This document shows, in pieces, positions 1 to 11,350 of a stretch of DNA of 64,000 bases. The DNA comes from Rhodosporidiobolus odoratus. Lineage: Eukaryota; Basidiomycota; Microbotryomycetes; Sporidiobolales; Sporidiobolaceae. The DNA is taken from contig JAOANU010000010.1 in NCBI GenBank assembly GCA_034387635.1, positions 372,001-436,000 of the forward strand. The letters run 5' to 3'. How positions within the stretch are numbered: position 1 is the stretch's first letter; the number at the start of each line of letters is the position of its first letter. The position numbers and the translations under genes were made by a program. A model generated the notes under the pieces. It worked only from the letters and a program-made list of their open reading frames with translations, did no database searches and was not told the origin of the DNA.

Positions 1-309
1 GAGGAGTTCGCCGTCCAACGCCTCCTCAACGCTATGGATCCGTCCCTGCGCGCCCAAGTTGAGCCCCTCATCACCTCCGGCAACTCTCTCATTGACGTTG
101 TTGCCACTGCCGAACGCTACGAGTTGACCCGTCCCTCCCGCCTTTCTTCGTCGTCTTCATTCTCCTCTTCCTCCCCCTCGACGACGTCTTCGTCTTCTCA
201 GTCTCGCCGGACTCCTGACTCCCGCTCGGCTTCGGCCCCTCTCGCCCGTCCAACTCCCCCAAGGTCACCACTGCCCCAACACCGTCGCCCTACAAATTGT
301 CGGACGACC
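1..309 (+). pseudogene. Retrotransposon gag fragment (capsid C-terminal part)
   Basis: An open frame runs from the window edge to a stop near 310. It begins with a helical-looking stretch followed by a Ser/Pro/Thr-rich linker, as in fungal Ty3 gag proteins ahead of the nucleocapsid zinc knuckle. The knuckle itself (CFKCAGKGHGSKGC, about 336-377) lies in a different frame, so gag changes frame at about 250-300. In Ty3-type elements the knuckle belongs to gag, so this looks like a mutation and not a programmed gag-pol shift, although a programmed shift cannot be excluded from one copy. Confidence 0.7.
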
Positions 310-3300
310 TGAAGGCCAAGCTCACCCAACAGGAGCGTTGCTTCAAGTGCGCAGGCAAGGGTCACGGTTCGAAAGGTTGTACGGTGACGCCGCGCAAGCT
401 CCCGGCAGAGTTGTCCCGCATTGTCCACGCCAACGTCGTCGCCGCACTTTTCTCTTCTGCTTCCGACGACTCCTCCTCCCCCGACCACGACTCTTCTCAA
501 CCCATTCGCCCCTCCCCTAATCCTTCTCCCGTTCCAGCTACCCCCCCTCTCCCTGCTCTCACCACTCCCCAGCGACTTCGCCTCAAGGTTCGACTCGGTC
601 AGCGCGCCAGCGTAACCGGTACTATCGACACCGGCTCGGATCTCGACATGATCACTTCTAGTGCCGTCAAACGCCATGGATTCGAGAAGATTCGCTTAGA
701 GACTCCCCGAGAGTTTGAGACGGTGGAAGGTAGCCTTTCCTCCTGCGACTCTTTCGTTTCGGTCCTCATCCGGATCCGAAACGTTCGCACTTACCGTGTC
801 TTCTATGTTACCGATTCCCTCCCTACTCCTATTCTCCTCGGCAACACCTTCCTCACCGATTTCCGCGCCCAACTGGACTTCTCTACCACCCCCCCTTCTA
901 TTACCTTTTCCCCTCATCCTTTCAACTACTCGCCCGTCCCCTCGCCCGACCTCTCCAGATCCCACATGGACATCTCCGATACCGACTTTCCCCTCGTCGC
1001 CGCCATCACCCCTAGCGATGCCGACACCCGCCGTCAACGCCTCTTTAAGGAGTTTTCTTCCCTCATCACCGACTCTCCCCCCGATACTCTGCCTCCTCTC
1101 CGCGCTGTCAACCACACCATCCCCCTCAAGGACCCCTCTCTCGCTATTCGTCCCCGTGTTTACCAGCCTCCCCTCAAGGCCCGCGACGCTTATTTCGCCA
1201 AACTCAAGACCCAACGCGAGAACGGCCGCTGGCAACGCATCAACTCCCTCGTCCAGTCAGCAATTCCTTCCCACGCCTTTCTCAAACCTTCGGGCGAAAT
1301 CCGCTTCACCCTCGACGCCCGCCAACGCAACGCCAACCTCGTTCGCGATCACTACCCCATCCCCTCGCAAGGCCCTATCCTTTCCGCCGCCCAATCCTCC
1401 ACCCACCTAACCGTCCTCGATGTCTCCGACGCCTACGAATTGGTTCGAATCATTCCCGAGCACGTCGACCGCTCGACCTTCATGACTATCGATGGCGCCT
1501 ACCAGTCCCTCGTTATGCAACAAGGCGACTCCAACGCGCCGTCTACCTGGTCCCGCCTCATGGACCACGTTCTCGGCGATCTCCGTGACCAAGGCGTCTA
1601 TGTCTATTTCGACGACATCACCATCTGCACCAACGGCACCTCGGACAACCACGAGCGAGTCGTCCGCCTCGTTCTTTCTCGCCTTCTCAAGGAGCAACTT
1701 TACTTGAAGCCCCGCAAGTGCCACTTCTTCGTCGACCGCGCCAAGATCCTCGGCCGTATCATCTCTCGAAATGGGATCGAGATGGACCCGAGTAAGCTCG
1801 ACGCTTTCCTTTCCTTCTCCCCTCCGCGATCCCGGAAGGAGCTTCAGCAACTTCTCGGACTCTTTCAGTGGATTGCCCCCCATCTCTATAACGCCACCGG
1901 CGCCTCCTCTCCCCTCCATCACCTCGCCGGCTCCCGCGGTAACTACGAATGGACCAACGAACATGACCTCTCTCTCGACTCCATGAAATCGCTCGTCCGT
2001 TCGGCCTTCCCCCTCCACGCGCTCGACACTTCCGCTTCTGCCGACCCTATCCACCTCGTCTGCGACGCCTCCATCGACGGCGGCGCCGCCTGGCTCGGTC
2101 AAGGTAAGACCTGGGAAGACGCTCGCCCTATCGGTTTCTTCTCGCACAAGCACACCTCGGCCGAACGCAACTACCCCGTCCACGAGCAAGAAGTCCTCGC
2201 CGCTATTGGCGCCCTTCGCCATTTCCAACTCGTTCTCCTGGGCCGCCCATTCTCCATCTATACCGACTCCCAATTCTTCTCCCGCTTTTTCTCCTCTCCC
2301 ACCGACCCCTCTCCCCGCCAAGCCCGCTGGCTTGAGTTCTTTTCGCGTTTCGACTTCGACATCCGTCACATCCCTGGCATTCAGAATCGTATCGCCGACA
2401 CTCTCTCTCGACTCCCCACTACCCTGTCCTTGCAACCCCTTTCTCCTCCCTCCACACTCGACGAACCCGACGTACCTTCCCTCGACGACGACGCCCCCAC
2501 GACTCGCCCACTCGTAGCCATCCTCACCCGCGCCACCAACTCGTCTCGATCTTTCCGCCAGTACGCTTACCTCAACTCCAACGTCCCCTCCTCTTCTCGC
2601 AAGATCCCCACTTCCTCCTCCCCCGAGTCGACTGTAATTCCCTCACCTCCTACTCAACCTCCCCCCACTCCCCCTCGCCCTAGTCCCCCGGTAGCCAGCA
2701 CCCCCTTCTCACCCCCGCCGTTTGACCTTCTCAATTCGCCACCAGACCTCTCCCCATCTCCTCCCGCACCGTTACTCGACCCTCTCGGCCCAACCGCGTC
2801 CTCCCTTCCTGCGGTCCCAACTGTCGAACCCTCGCCTCTCCTCTCCCCCGACGACATCTCCACCCCTTCGGATCGAGCTTTCCTCCAAGCCGTCCGACAG
2901 TCCTATTCCTCCGATTCCTTCTTTCGCCAAATCATCCCCCACCCCGAGCGTTACCCGGCTTTCTCCCTTCGAGACGACCTCATCTATTACTGCCCTTTCG
3001 AAACCACCCGCGACGGCACTAAGCTCCCATCGTCTGGTCCTCGGCTCTGCATCCCGGCCGGCGTCCTCAATCGTCGCTCTCTTCGGTATTACGCCATCTC
3101 CTTTCAGCACTCTCGCTTAGGTCACCTTGGCATCCGAGCCACCACCAGCGCCACCCGCTCAGCTTTCTACTGGCCCAGTCTTGTCGCCGACGTCGAAACT
3201 TTCGTCCGGTCCTGCCACACTTGCGTTGTCTCGAAATCCTCTACCACCGCACCCTCTGGTTTCGCTCACCCGCTCCCTATTCCTACTCACGTCTGGCGCG

Positions 3301-3392
3301 ATATTGCGCTCGACTTCGTCGGCCCGCTCCCCCCATCCGCAGAATACGACAAAAATCCGGTCGACTTCCTCCTTGTCATGACCTGTCGATTC
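297..3392 (+). pseudogene. Retrotransposon pol, upstream part: zinc knuckle, protease, RT, RNase H, first half of integrase
   Basis: The frame contains the nucleocapsid knuckle CFKCAGKGHGSKGC, an aspartic protease active site DTGSDLDMI (about 630), reverse transcriptase palm residues YFDDI (about 1606-1620) with the conserved LDVSDAY region upstream, an RNase H domain with VCDASIDGGAAW (about 2060) and YTDSQFF (about 2260), and the integrase HHCC zinc-binding region (HSRLGHLGI ... CHTCVVSK, about 3108-3234). The first catalytic Asp block, LDFVGPLPPS, follows at about 3310. A Pro/Ser-rich spacer of about 100 residues lies between RNase H and integrase. Translation leaves the integrase frame after the duplication junction at 3392/3393. 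Confidence 0.9.
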
Positions 3393-3519
3393 TCACCCGC
3401 TCCCTATTCCCACTCACGTCTGGCGCGATATTGTGCTCGACTTCGTCGGCCCGCTCCCCCCATCCGCAGAATACGACAAAAATCCGGTCGACTTCCTCCT
3501 TGTCATGACCTGTCGATTC
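3266..3519 (+). repeat. 127-bp direct tandem duplication inside the integrase
   Basis: The segment beginning TCACCCGCTCCCTATTC at 3266 recurs at 3393. The two copies (3266-3392 and 3393-3519) differ at only a few positions, for example TATTCC/TATTCCC context at 3281/3408 and GCGCTC versus GTGCTC. The unit is 127 bp, that is 42 codons plus one base, so it shifts the downstream frame and duplicates the first catalytic Asp block of the integrase. Confidence 0.92.
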
Positions 3520-4788
3520 TCGCGCGCCGTCCATCTTTACCCGCTCCAGCAGACTTCCACCGCTTCCGACATCGCGCTCCTTTTCTACCGTTTCCACTAT
3601 CGCTATCACGGACTCCCCGTCTCCATCGTTTCCGATCGCGACACTCGCTGGACTTCGTCCTTCTGGTCTGCTCTTCACTCTCTCCTCGGCACTCAGCTCC
3701 GACTTTCAACCGCATTTCACCCTCAAACAGACGGCCAGACCGAACGAGCCAACAAGACGGTAGGACAAATGCTTCGAGCCCTTTGCGGCAATTCCCCTTC
3801 TTCCTGGCCCCGCCATCTCGTTGCCCTCGAATTCGCCATGAATTCCGCCATCAACTCTTCGACAGGATTCTCCCCCTTCACCCTTTCCTCTGGCTACCAA
3901 CCCTTCTCGATCCCTGCCCTTTTCTCTACCTTCTCTTCCTCCCTCGACGCATCTGCCTTCGTTGATTCCCTTCTCCTTTCGCAAGCCGCCGCTCACGACG
4001 CCCTCATCGCCTCCCGCACTCGCCAAACAGTGTATACTAACTCGAGACGATCGGCGCCGGCGCCATTCAAGGTGGACGACTACGCGTACTTCGACGCTCG
4101 GAACCTTTCCTTTCCCCCCACCTTCTCCGGCAAATTCCGCCCCCGCTTCATTGGTCCCTATTGCATCGTCCGCTGTCTCCCAAACGACGTCTACAAACTC
4201 GCCTTCCCCCCCGCGTTTAAGATCCACCCCATCGTCAACGGCACTCTCCTTCGGCAATTCATTCCGAACGATGACCGTCTATTCCCTCGCCGATCTTTCC
4301 TTGACGAGTCGCCAACCCCGGTTTCCGACGATCAGTACGAAATTGAAGCCATCCTCAAGCACAAGTGGATCGGTACCGAGCGATTTTTCCTCATCAAGTT
4401 CCTCGGCCGCCCAGAATCCGAAGCCCAGTGGACAGCCGAGGACGAAATGGACGCGCCCGATTTCATTTCAGCTTACGAACGCCTGCGCCCCGGATCCCGT
4501 CTACCTCCCGGACAACGCCCTAAGCGCAATGCTCCCCGCCCGCAACCGACTTCGTTCAACCCCCCCTCTCCTCGTCGCCCCCCCCCCTCTGCGCCGCCCG
4601 AACCGTCGCGCCCCGATGCCCCTATTCTAAAGGTGGTAGGATGCAAGGTCTCGACCTTCCCCCCTGTGTTCTTCGCCACTCTCCGCCACTCCTCCTCGAC
4701 CTTACATATTCCTCTCACTCCTCCACTTTCCTCCTTTGCCTTCCCCGCCAACCCCGCTCCCTCATATGCCTTAAAGAAGACCCTCTGA
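3433..4788 (+). pseudogene. Retrotransposon integrase core (second copy onward) and chromodomain-like tail
   Basis: After the duplication the integrase continues in another frame: the duplicated LDFVGPLPPS block, the second catalytic Asp in IVSDRDTRWTS (about 3630), and the catalytic Glu in HPQTDGQTERANK (about 3719-3757). The C-terminal region carries a GKF-type integrase tail and then a chromodomain-like module at about 4339-4480 (YEIEAILKHKW ... RPESEAQW), which in chromoviruses directs insertion to modified chromatin. A Pro-rich end closes the frame at 4788. The part is intact but separated from the upstream pol by the duplication frameshift. Confidence 0.88.
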
Positions 4789-5149
4789 ACCATCCAGACT
4801 CGCCTCGCCAAACCCAGGCTTCCCAGCGACTTCTTTCATTTTTCCTTTTCCACCTCTTTTCCTTTTCTCATCTCTCCTCCTCCGGCGCCTCCTTCGTTTC
4901 ATCGCCGCATATGGATAGATGCCTGGGTTGATCTAGCTCTCTGTAGCCCGCCTCCACTCGTAGAACGACCTCCGCGTCGCTTCTCTCTTCTTCCTTTCTC
5001 TTTAGCTTTCTCTCTCCCATCGAAACTGAGAACCTCGTTCAAAGTTATTTCTTCCGCTACCTCGCTTCCTACGCTCTCACTCGACTACAACCGCAGCAAG
5101 CTCGTGAATCGCCCCGGCTCTTGACTTCAAGCTCAACCCGCGTGCGCCC
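4789..5149. other. Flank between retroelement and F-box/LRR-like pseudogene; probable 3' LTR lies around here but is not delimited
   Basis: The stretch is pyrimidine-rich and has no gene. A purine-rich run at 4629-4641 (AAAGGTGGTAGGA) followed by TG could be the polypurine tract and LTR start, which would put the LTR over the end of the coding frame, but without the 5' LTR nothing confirms it. Confidence 0.35.
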
Positions 5150-6422
5150 TTCAGCCCTGCACATTCTCGCTCTCCTCTTTGAATTACGCTTGCGCCTGAC
5201 CCTGGTTCAGCTGTGCTTGACTGAACGCCTCTCCGCTCTGGCGCGTCAAGCGTGGTTCCGCAAATTCGGACAGACTCGAGACAAAAGGAGCGTCAGCCTC
5301 AAGTTATGCCGCAATTGGCTCACCGTCAAGAAGTGCAGCACATAGCAAATTTTCCAATATCACTAAGTTCGCGCTCCACGGCGGCAAGCGACTTTGACCC
5401 TGACGTCCACACCATCCTGCCTTCTTATGTCACGGATACCCTCCACTCTCTCCCAAACCTTCGCAGTCTTAATCTCGACTTCGAGGACACGTACACTTTT
5501 ACCGACGCGCTATTCTCGATCGGTCGCGACCTGCCTGCCTTGGAAAGGCTTAAGGCAGACCGTGTGAAGCAGCTCCTCGCCGGCCCTGCGCCAACTTGTC
5601 TTGAGCATTTGAACGCCTGGTGTACACACGAAGCAGACAACTTCTTGCAACATCTGCCGGGGTCGACGCTGAAGAGTTTCAACCTATGCGCAACTATAGA
5701 TGACTAGTTGAACGGCTTGGCGCACTTCCTGCAAAGCCTGAGGAATGCACTCTTCCCTTTCGGGGTGAGGTTTCTGCCTCCGGGGTCTCCAAGTCGATTC
5801 TGAAATTTCGCAGTTCTTTTGCAGCCGGACCATTCTCTGACACGTCTCCCCCTGCAGCATCTTCACATGAACCCGATACTCACCCTTGAATCGCCGCTGA
5901 CTACCATTCCGATGGCAAGCTCCATACGAGTTCTTCCAACTTCTGAACATCAGCCAAATATCGGCTCTCCGCATTGCCATAGATTCCTTCCGGGTGTTCA
6001 GAGAAGCTCCAATCTTTCCTCACGTCACCATGCTGTACTTCCGTCACTCGTCTGCGACTACAAGAGTGACAGATGCTGTATGTTTCCTCCTTTTCCTTTT
6101 CAAATCATTCTCTGCGAGCTTAGTCTTGGGTATTTTGTAGACTTCTGTCATCTCCCTGATCCAATTCCTCCGCAACTTCCCTTCCCTCCGCAAGCTTACA
6201 TTGGACTACTGGAGTCTTCAAGTTTGCGGACCCAACAACACCGAGCCGAACTCGCTCGAGTTTCTCACCGAACGCCCTAGCCTCCCTCTCTTCCTACTCT
6301 GCTCGAAGCAGACTGAACTGCTGCAACTTGGGCAGAATCCATGCGGGAAGTATACCTATGAGTGGACTAGGCAGAGTGTCGAAGCTGGTTTTAAGGTGGA
6401 ACGGTATACGCGGGCAGTGTGA
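5150..6422 (+). pseudogene. F-box/LRR-like family, copy A (broken)
   Basis: This is one of six related copies in the window. The N-terminal part keeps the post-F-box signature LTERLSALARQAWFRKFG. A frameshift at about 5290-5340 follows. The next segment contains LHSLPNLRSLNLDFED, an LRR-type repeat, and runs into an in-frame TAG at 5705-5707, beyond which the homologous text (FLQSLRNALFPFG) continues in the same frame. Later exons are recognisable: YEFFQLLNISQISALRI (about 5917), then LIQFLRNFPSLRKLTLDYW (about 6150) and the family C-terminus YEWTRQSVEAGFKVER (about 6358-6405). Family function would be substrate recognition for an SCF ubiquitin ligase, inferred from the fold only. With a frameshift and a nonsense codon it should not yield a full protein. 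Confidence 0.75.
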
Positions 6423-7002
6423 CGGATCGGCTGCAATTCCTCATTCCCGGTCTCAAGCTACTCACTTGCCTGGGTGTGTTCTGTAGCCCTGCAAAGCTCG
6501 CACGGCTTCGCCGCAGAACTCTGCTCGCCGTCTGATTTCCTTTCTACCTTTACGCCTTGCTACGCCTGCGCAAGCTTTGCTGTCCTCGAAAGAATACAAT
6601 TGAGTTTGAGAGAGCCCGTCCATGACAGCGTATCATCGAACATAGCGAGCTACCGTTGCCCTGCAGTCAGAGTGTTCGGGCTTCTACTTCAGCTCACCCG
6701 AACGAAGTGCTGCATATCTCCCTTGATTACTACGTACGTCGGATTGCAGGGAGAAAAGGCACATAGATGAGCGATGCTGGTCATCCTGACGGGTCCGCTG
6801 CGTTCTCGCCAGCTCTCTTCTTACGGGTCAGACAGAGCTTTCTCGCCTGTCCTCAATTCAGCTTGTCTCTATATCGGGACCAGGGAGGATGAATTGGCGA
6901 GCCTGCAGCTGAGTTGCAAAGACGAGATAAAAATGACAAGCATATACAAGAAGAGAACGAGGGGATGGAGACCCCTTCAAACGTACGTCGCCCCGAGGAC
7001 CC
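6423..7002. other. Intergenic, possible further remnant of the F-box/LRR-like family
   Basis: The strand + text just after copy A contains short leucine-rich pieces (for example RLQFLIPGLKLLTCLG near 6428) interrupted by stops. They may be debris of another family member. No gene is supported. Confidence 0.3.
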
Positions 7003-10000
7003 TCACCGCCACGCCCCAACCCCCTCCTCATCACTACTCAATCCCTCAACCCCCCCACCCGCTCTCCTCCTCCTACCCGCATCCGCCACGTTACTCATGC
7101 TAAACCTCCTCCTCAACCCCCCTCCTGACCTTCTCAACCCATCCGCACTTTCCCCCCCACTAGTCCAATCACTCTCATCCGTCCACTTGGCCCTACTCCC
7201 CTTAACTTTGACACTGCGGCTCCTCAGTTCTCTCGCTTCATCCCTTCTCGTACTCGCACTGGCAGAACTCGAGGTACAATACCGCTCCTCAGCTTCTCCT
7301 TCACCACCCCCAATTACCGTTGCAGCCGCATCCCTCGAACCACGTCCGGCGACCCTCCCCAGCCCAAGTTTGGCCAGGATCGCCTGACGCCGTTTTGCGG
7401 GTGTCGGTGCAGTTTGCTCGTTGTCGCCGGCCGAGACTTCCCTTTGTTCGATATCTTGCTCGCCCTCGCTGTCGTCTTCGTCGCCGTCATCCTCGTCTCG
7501 CTGGGGATCGATAGAAGCGTATTGCGCATCTCGGTCGGTATCAGGCCGGGGGTGAGGAGATGGTCGACGGGAGGTAGCGATGAAGGAGGAAGAGGAAGAA
7601 GCGGTATGAGTAAGTTGAGGGCGTTCTGGTCCAGAGGCTAGTTGTTGTCGGACTTCAGCGCGGCCGAGATCGATTTGACGTTCAATCCTGTATAGATGAT
7701 GGTCAGGATCGAGGAAAGACGGGAGCAAAACAGGCAGGAAGGCGCGCACTTGAGACGGTTCTCGATCATCTTGATCTGCAAGGCAAGCGCAGGGAAGTCA
7801 GTGAAGGAAGCCACAGAGCGTAAACAAGAGAGTCCCGTACTTTTGGCCAAGTGACCATCTGCCCAACCCGGATCATCCTCTCCAATTCATCCCGGTCAGG
7901 GTCGGTAAGAATGCGGAACCAGTCGACGACTGCACAACGTCGCCACACCAGCATTCGTGAGCCGCACCACCTGGAGGTGTAACCGAGACAGGGAGAAAGT
8001 AGATTGGGCGAACGACGTACTGCGAGACCTCGGCCAAATCGTGACCGTTCCCTCAAACTTTTGCAAAAACACGGCGGACCAATTCTGTCCACCCAGTTCA
8101 GGTAAGAGCTCCAAGTCCCGGATGATCTGCACGTTGGTCCAGTAGCATCAGCCTTAGCTCCTTGGCCGAGCATATTTATACCCTGCCAGCGAGGAAAAAG
8201 AAACCCCCACGCACCCTGAACCACTTAACCATTTCCACCTTCCAGAACTGCTCACTAGCCGCTAACCAAAACCCTCCCCTCCAGCCCCGTCCTTTTCGAT
8301 GCGGAACAGGATGACCGGGCGAGCCTCGAGGGGCAAAGTGGAAGAGGTGGATGTGAGGGTTGACTTGCGAGACGATGGAGAAGTTGACGTTGTAGAGGAG
8401 GTGAAGGGAGTCTATCAGGTGAAAGTAAGCAAGTCAGAGACATAGGAAAGCGTGAGAAGGACAGGAAAGGACGCACGGAGGGGAATGTCAACGCGCAAGG
8501 ATCCGTCTTTGTGTTTGCCTTGGAACTCCCAGCTGTTACGTTGTACCGACACCGTATCCGTTCAGTATTCCGAGTCGCGAGGGAGAGAAGGGAACGTGGG
8601 AGGGTGACGTACGGATGAAGCTTGTCATTCCTGTCCTTTGTCAGCAGGACGACCGGATTAAGGATGCCAGGTACGGCAGCGGACGCGATGACTATATGGA
8701 CAGCCTTGTCAGTAGATCATCCTGTCGTACGCACCCGAAAGTACCAAATCATCATGGCGCCGTAGGTGGACAGAAGACTGGGACGCGGGGCGCGAAGAAA
8801 CGAAAGATCTGGGACGAACCGGCAGTGTAGATGACGCAATCCGGCGCAGTGAGGTAGTTGAGCAGCTTGGTAGGCGAGTGAGTGTCGTAAGGAATGACTG
8901 CAAGCCATTCAACATCAATATCCGCGACGGCGAAAACTTGCTGTCCTTCCCGGTTTCCGCAGAACAGCCCGGGAGGAACAGACCAGGTTCATCAGGAACG
9001 CCGACGCACCCGAAACGTTCAACACCCTCCCAGTCCGCTCATAAGCCTCCCTAAACGTCATACTCCCCATAGTGAAGAAACTAGCCTTCCTCGCCCATTC
9101 AACCGTATCAAACCTGGCCCCAGTTTTCCAAGCTCGTTTGATCCATTTCGAGAAAGGTTCAGAACAGGCCGAAATTCGGTCTGCCAGGACGGGGGTGAGG
9201 AGCTGTTGAAGTTCGGGGTTGGTGCGGGTGCAGAGCATTGCCGCGACTGCAAATTCAGGAGCGTGTCAGTTGACCCTGTCTCGTCTCGCAATCACTCGTG
9301 ACGTGCGAAGTAAGTCTAGGAGTTTTGCGAGACGGGAACCTACCGATAGCACCAGCACTGGTCCCTGTGACCACCCTCGGCAGCAAATCCTGATCAAGCA
9401 GAGCGCGAACAACGCCAAAATGGTAGTATCCGAAGCCTGTCGCGCGGAGAAGTTTAGTGGCCTGTCTTTATAGTCGAGGATGTAGTCGGGGAGGAAGGAT
9501 GGAACCGTACTGGCGCCGCCGCTCAAGCACAAGGCACTGGCCCCGAGGTTCTTTGACACGCTTCGGAAGAAGTCGGCTTTGTCTTCTGGCGGTAGGAGAG
9601 AAGGTGGGACTTGGCGGATGTACTCGATGGAGCGAGTAACTGTAGCGAGAGACGAAGGTCGAATCAGTCATTTCTTATTCGAGGCAGGCAAGCCTAGTAG
9701 AGGAAGAAAACATGACCGCGCACCTTCATCGACATACTCCTGCACAACCTCCTTAGTCCCGTAGTACGTTTCACTGTACAACCTGAAGCTCTCAGTTCCG
9801 GCAAAGTTACTCCTCAACACCGCATGCAAGACTGCAGCAACTCCCTCCGCATCGTCTTTCTCTCGTAAGTCTTTGAGCGCACGGAGGACGCGGCGGACGA
9901 GAGGGGCGTCGTAGTAGGCGTTCTGAGGGGTCTTCTTCCAGGTAGATAGGTTGAGGTAAGAGTCGAGCGACAGGGCTCTTTGCTTCCACTACAGCCGGCG

Positions 10001-11149
10001 GAGTGGCGGGTCGAGAGCAAAACACCGGGCAGGGCATCGAAGGGAACGGAGTCGTTGTTGCGTCGGGACAGAGCAGGCAAAAAACGCAAGGAGGGAAGGT
10101 CGAGTCAGCCAGGCTCCGAATCCGTTGGTCTGTGCGTACCTCCTCGAATGTCCTTGCTTTTCTGAGAGCCACCCTGAGCCTGCCTCGTTCACCATGCCCT
10201 GTGAACCGAAGCGGAAGTTGGATCAATCCGTTATCCTTGGCAAGGATGGAAGGGAGAGACGAAAGCAAGCCACGCGAGACTCACAAGAAGAGAAAAACTC
10301 GATCACATTAACCATTTGTCGGACGAGTAAATAGCAGAGGAACTCGATGAAGATGATGGTGAATATGAGGAACTGCAGGATGTACCTGGGTAGGATCAGT
10401 GTCTGCCGGAGGATGCAGTCGGAAGAAAAGGAGGATGAGGGTAGCGCCGCAACCAACGCACAAGCAAAGGCCATCGCGATACATGATAAGCCCACCCTTC
10501 CCGAACGACGTCCTTCCGCCGTTTTGGTCCCCTGTGCATCCGTCGACTATCATCAGCCGGCTGAATCCGCGATGCGGGCAGCGCACACTGCTAGCTGTCA
10601 ACTCGAAGTGGGACACGCACCTGCGGATCTTTTCCCGTATTGGCGCGAAGTCGCTCACGGCCCTGATCTTTTCCACACCTTCGTCTCCTGCACCACCCGT
10701 GGGATCGAGGGAAGAGGGTTCGTCGGATAGAGCCTATGCAGTAGATTGACCGGAAGTCGAAGGGGAGGAAAAGCCGTGTTAATACAGACGGGATCGCCGG
10801 ACTAGTCCGCTGGGGTCGACATAGAGCCCGCGTACGCTTCCGCAGTGACAGGAATGGCGAAAGATGAGAGTGGGCTCACCCGCTGCAAGACGTCCATGTC
10901 GGACTCGACGACCCAACTCTCGTCCAAGCTAGTAGCTTTTGCGGTCCATTCATCCCGCTGTCTCCTGATCCTGGCCTCGATCTCTGCCGAGTCTGTTCCT
11001 GCTCTGGTTGTACGTCTTCGTGGCGGAGGTGGTCGTTGGGTTGAGGAAGATGGGGTGGGGGTATCGGTGGACAAGGGAGGAGGGGGAGGGGCTGAACCTG
11101 ACGGTATGGGTGTATGTGGTGCTGCTTGCATTTCCGATGGTGGATTCAA
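7003..11149 (-). CDS. TGL4: Patatin-type triacylglycerol lipase (Tgl3/Tgl4/Tgl5, SDP1 family)
   Basis: Hydrolyses stored triacylglycerol at lipid droplets. Reading the minus strand with introns removed, exon 1 is 11149-10880 (disordered, Pro-rich, then a basic helix), followed by 10733-10621 (EKIRAVSDFAPIREKIRR), 10385-10285 (a membrane-associated hydrophobic helix YILQFLIFTIIFIEFLCYLL), 10198-10140 (GERGRLRVALRKARTFEE), and from 9988 the conserved RLYSETYYGTKEVVQEYVDE. The patatin core shows the oxyanion-type loop ALCLSGGA, the nucleophile elbow GTSAG (about 9340-9354), SFFTMGSMTFREAYERTGR, TAPDCVI, SAAVPGILNPV and the catalytic-Asp segment KDGSLRVDIPL. Downstream are NVNFSIVSQVNPH and GTVTIWP blocks typical of fungal lipases. 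A disordered, acidic and Ser/Arg-rich tail ends at 7003. About 14 exons; the exact Tgl paralogue and the first Met are uncertain. Confidence 0.88.
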
Positions 11150-11350
11150 AGCCTAACGAGTTGATCGACTGAAGTTGCGAGAATCAGAATCCGAACTACC
11201 GAGATGACGGATGAAATCGCATTTCTCCCTCTTTCATGTTACACTGACTGCCAGTAACCAGACGTAGCGCTGCATACTACGCTCAGAGCCAATAGCTCCC
11301 ATCGAATACCCCTCTCGTCATACCCCGTGCCCTGCTCTTATTTCCTCATT

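Larger units (their letters stand above)
1..4788 (+). mobile_element. Ty3/gypsy LTR retrotransposon (chromovirus type), 5' truncated by the window edge and inactivated
   Basis: The element reads, in order, gag with a CCHC knuckle, protease, reverse transcriptase, RNase H, integrase and a C-terminal chromodomain-like module. The order RT-RNaseH-integrase and the chromodomain place it in the Ty3/gypsy chromoviruses, which copy themselves through RNA and integrate as DNA. The window begins inside gag, so no 5' LTR is visible and the 3' LTR cannot be defined by comparison. Two reading-frame breaks are present: one between the gag body and the zinc knuckle (about 250-300) and one at a 127-bp tandem duplication in the integrase. 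The copy is therefore almost certainly non-autonomous. Base composition is very C-rich on the coding strand, which opens long antisense frames that are not genes. Confidence 0.93.

Noticed and set aside
1407..2435. Long minus-strand open frame opposite the reverse transcriptase
   Set aside because: It is antisense to a conserved RT/RNase H frame; the C-rich coding strand removes stops from the complement. No domain resemblance.
3706..4257. Minus-strand open frame opposite the integrase core
   Set aside because: Same composition effect; the plus strand carries the integrase catalytic residues.
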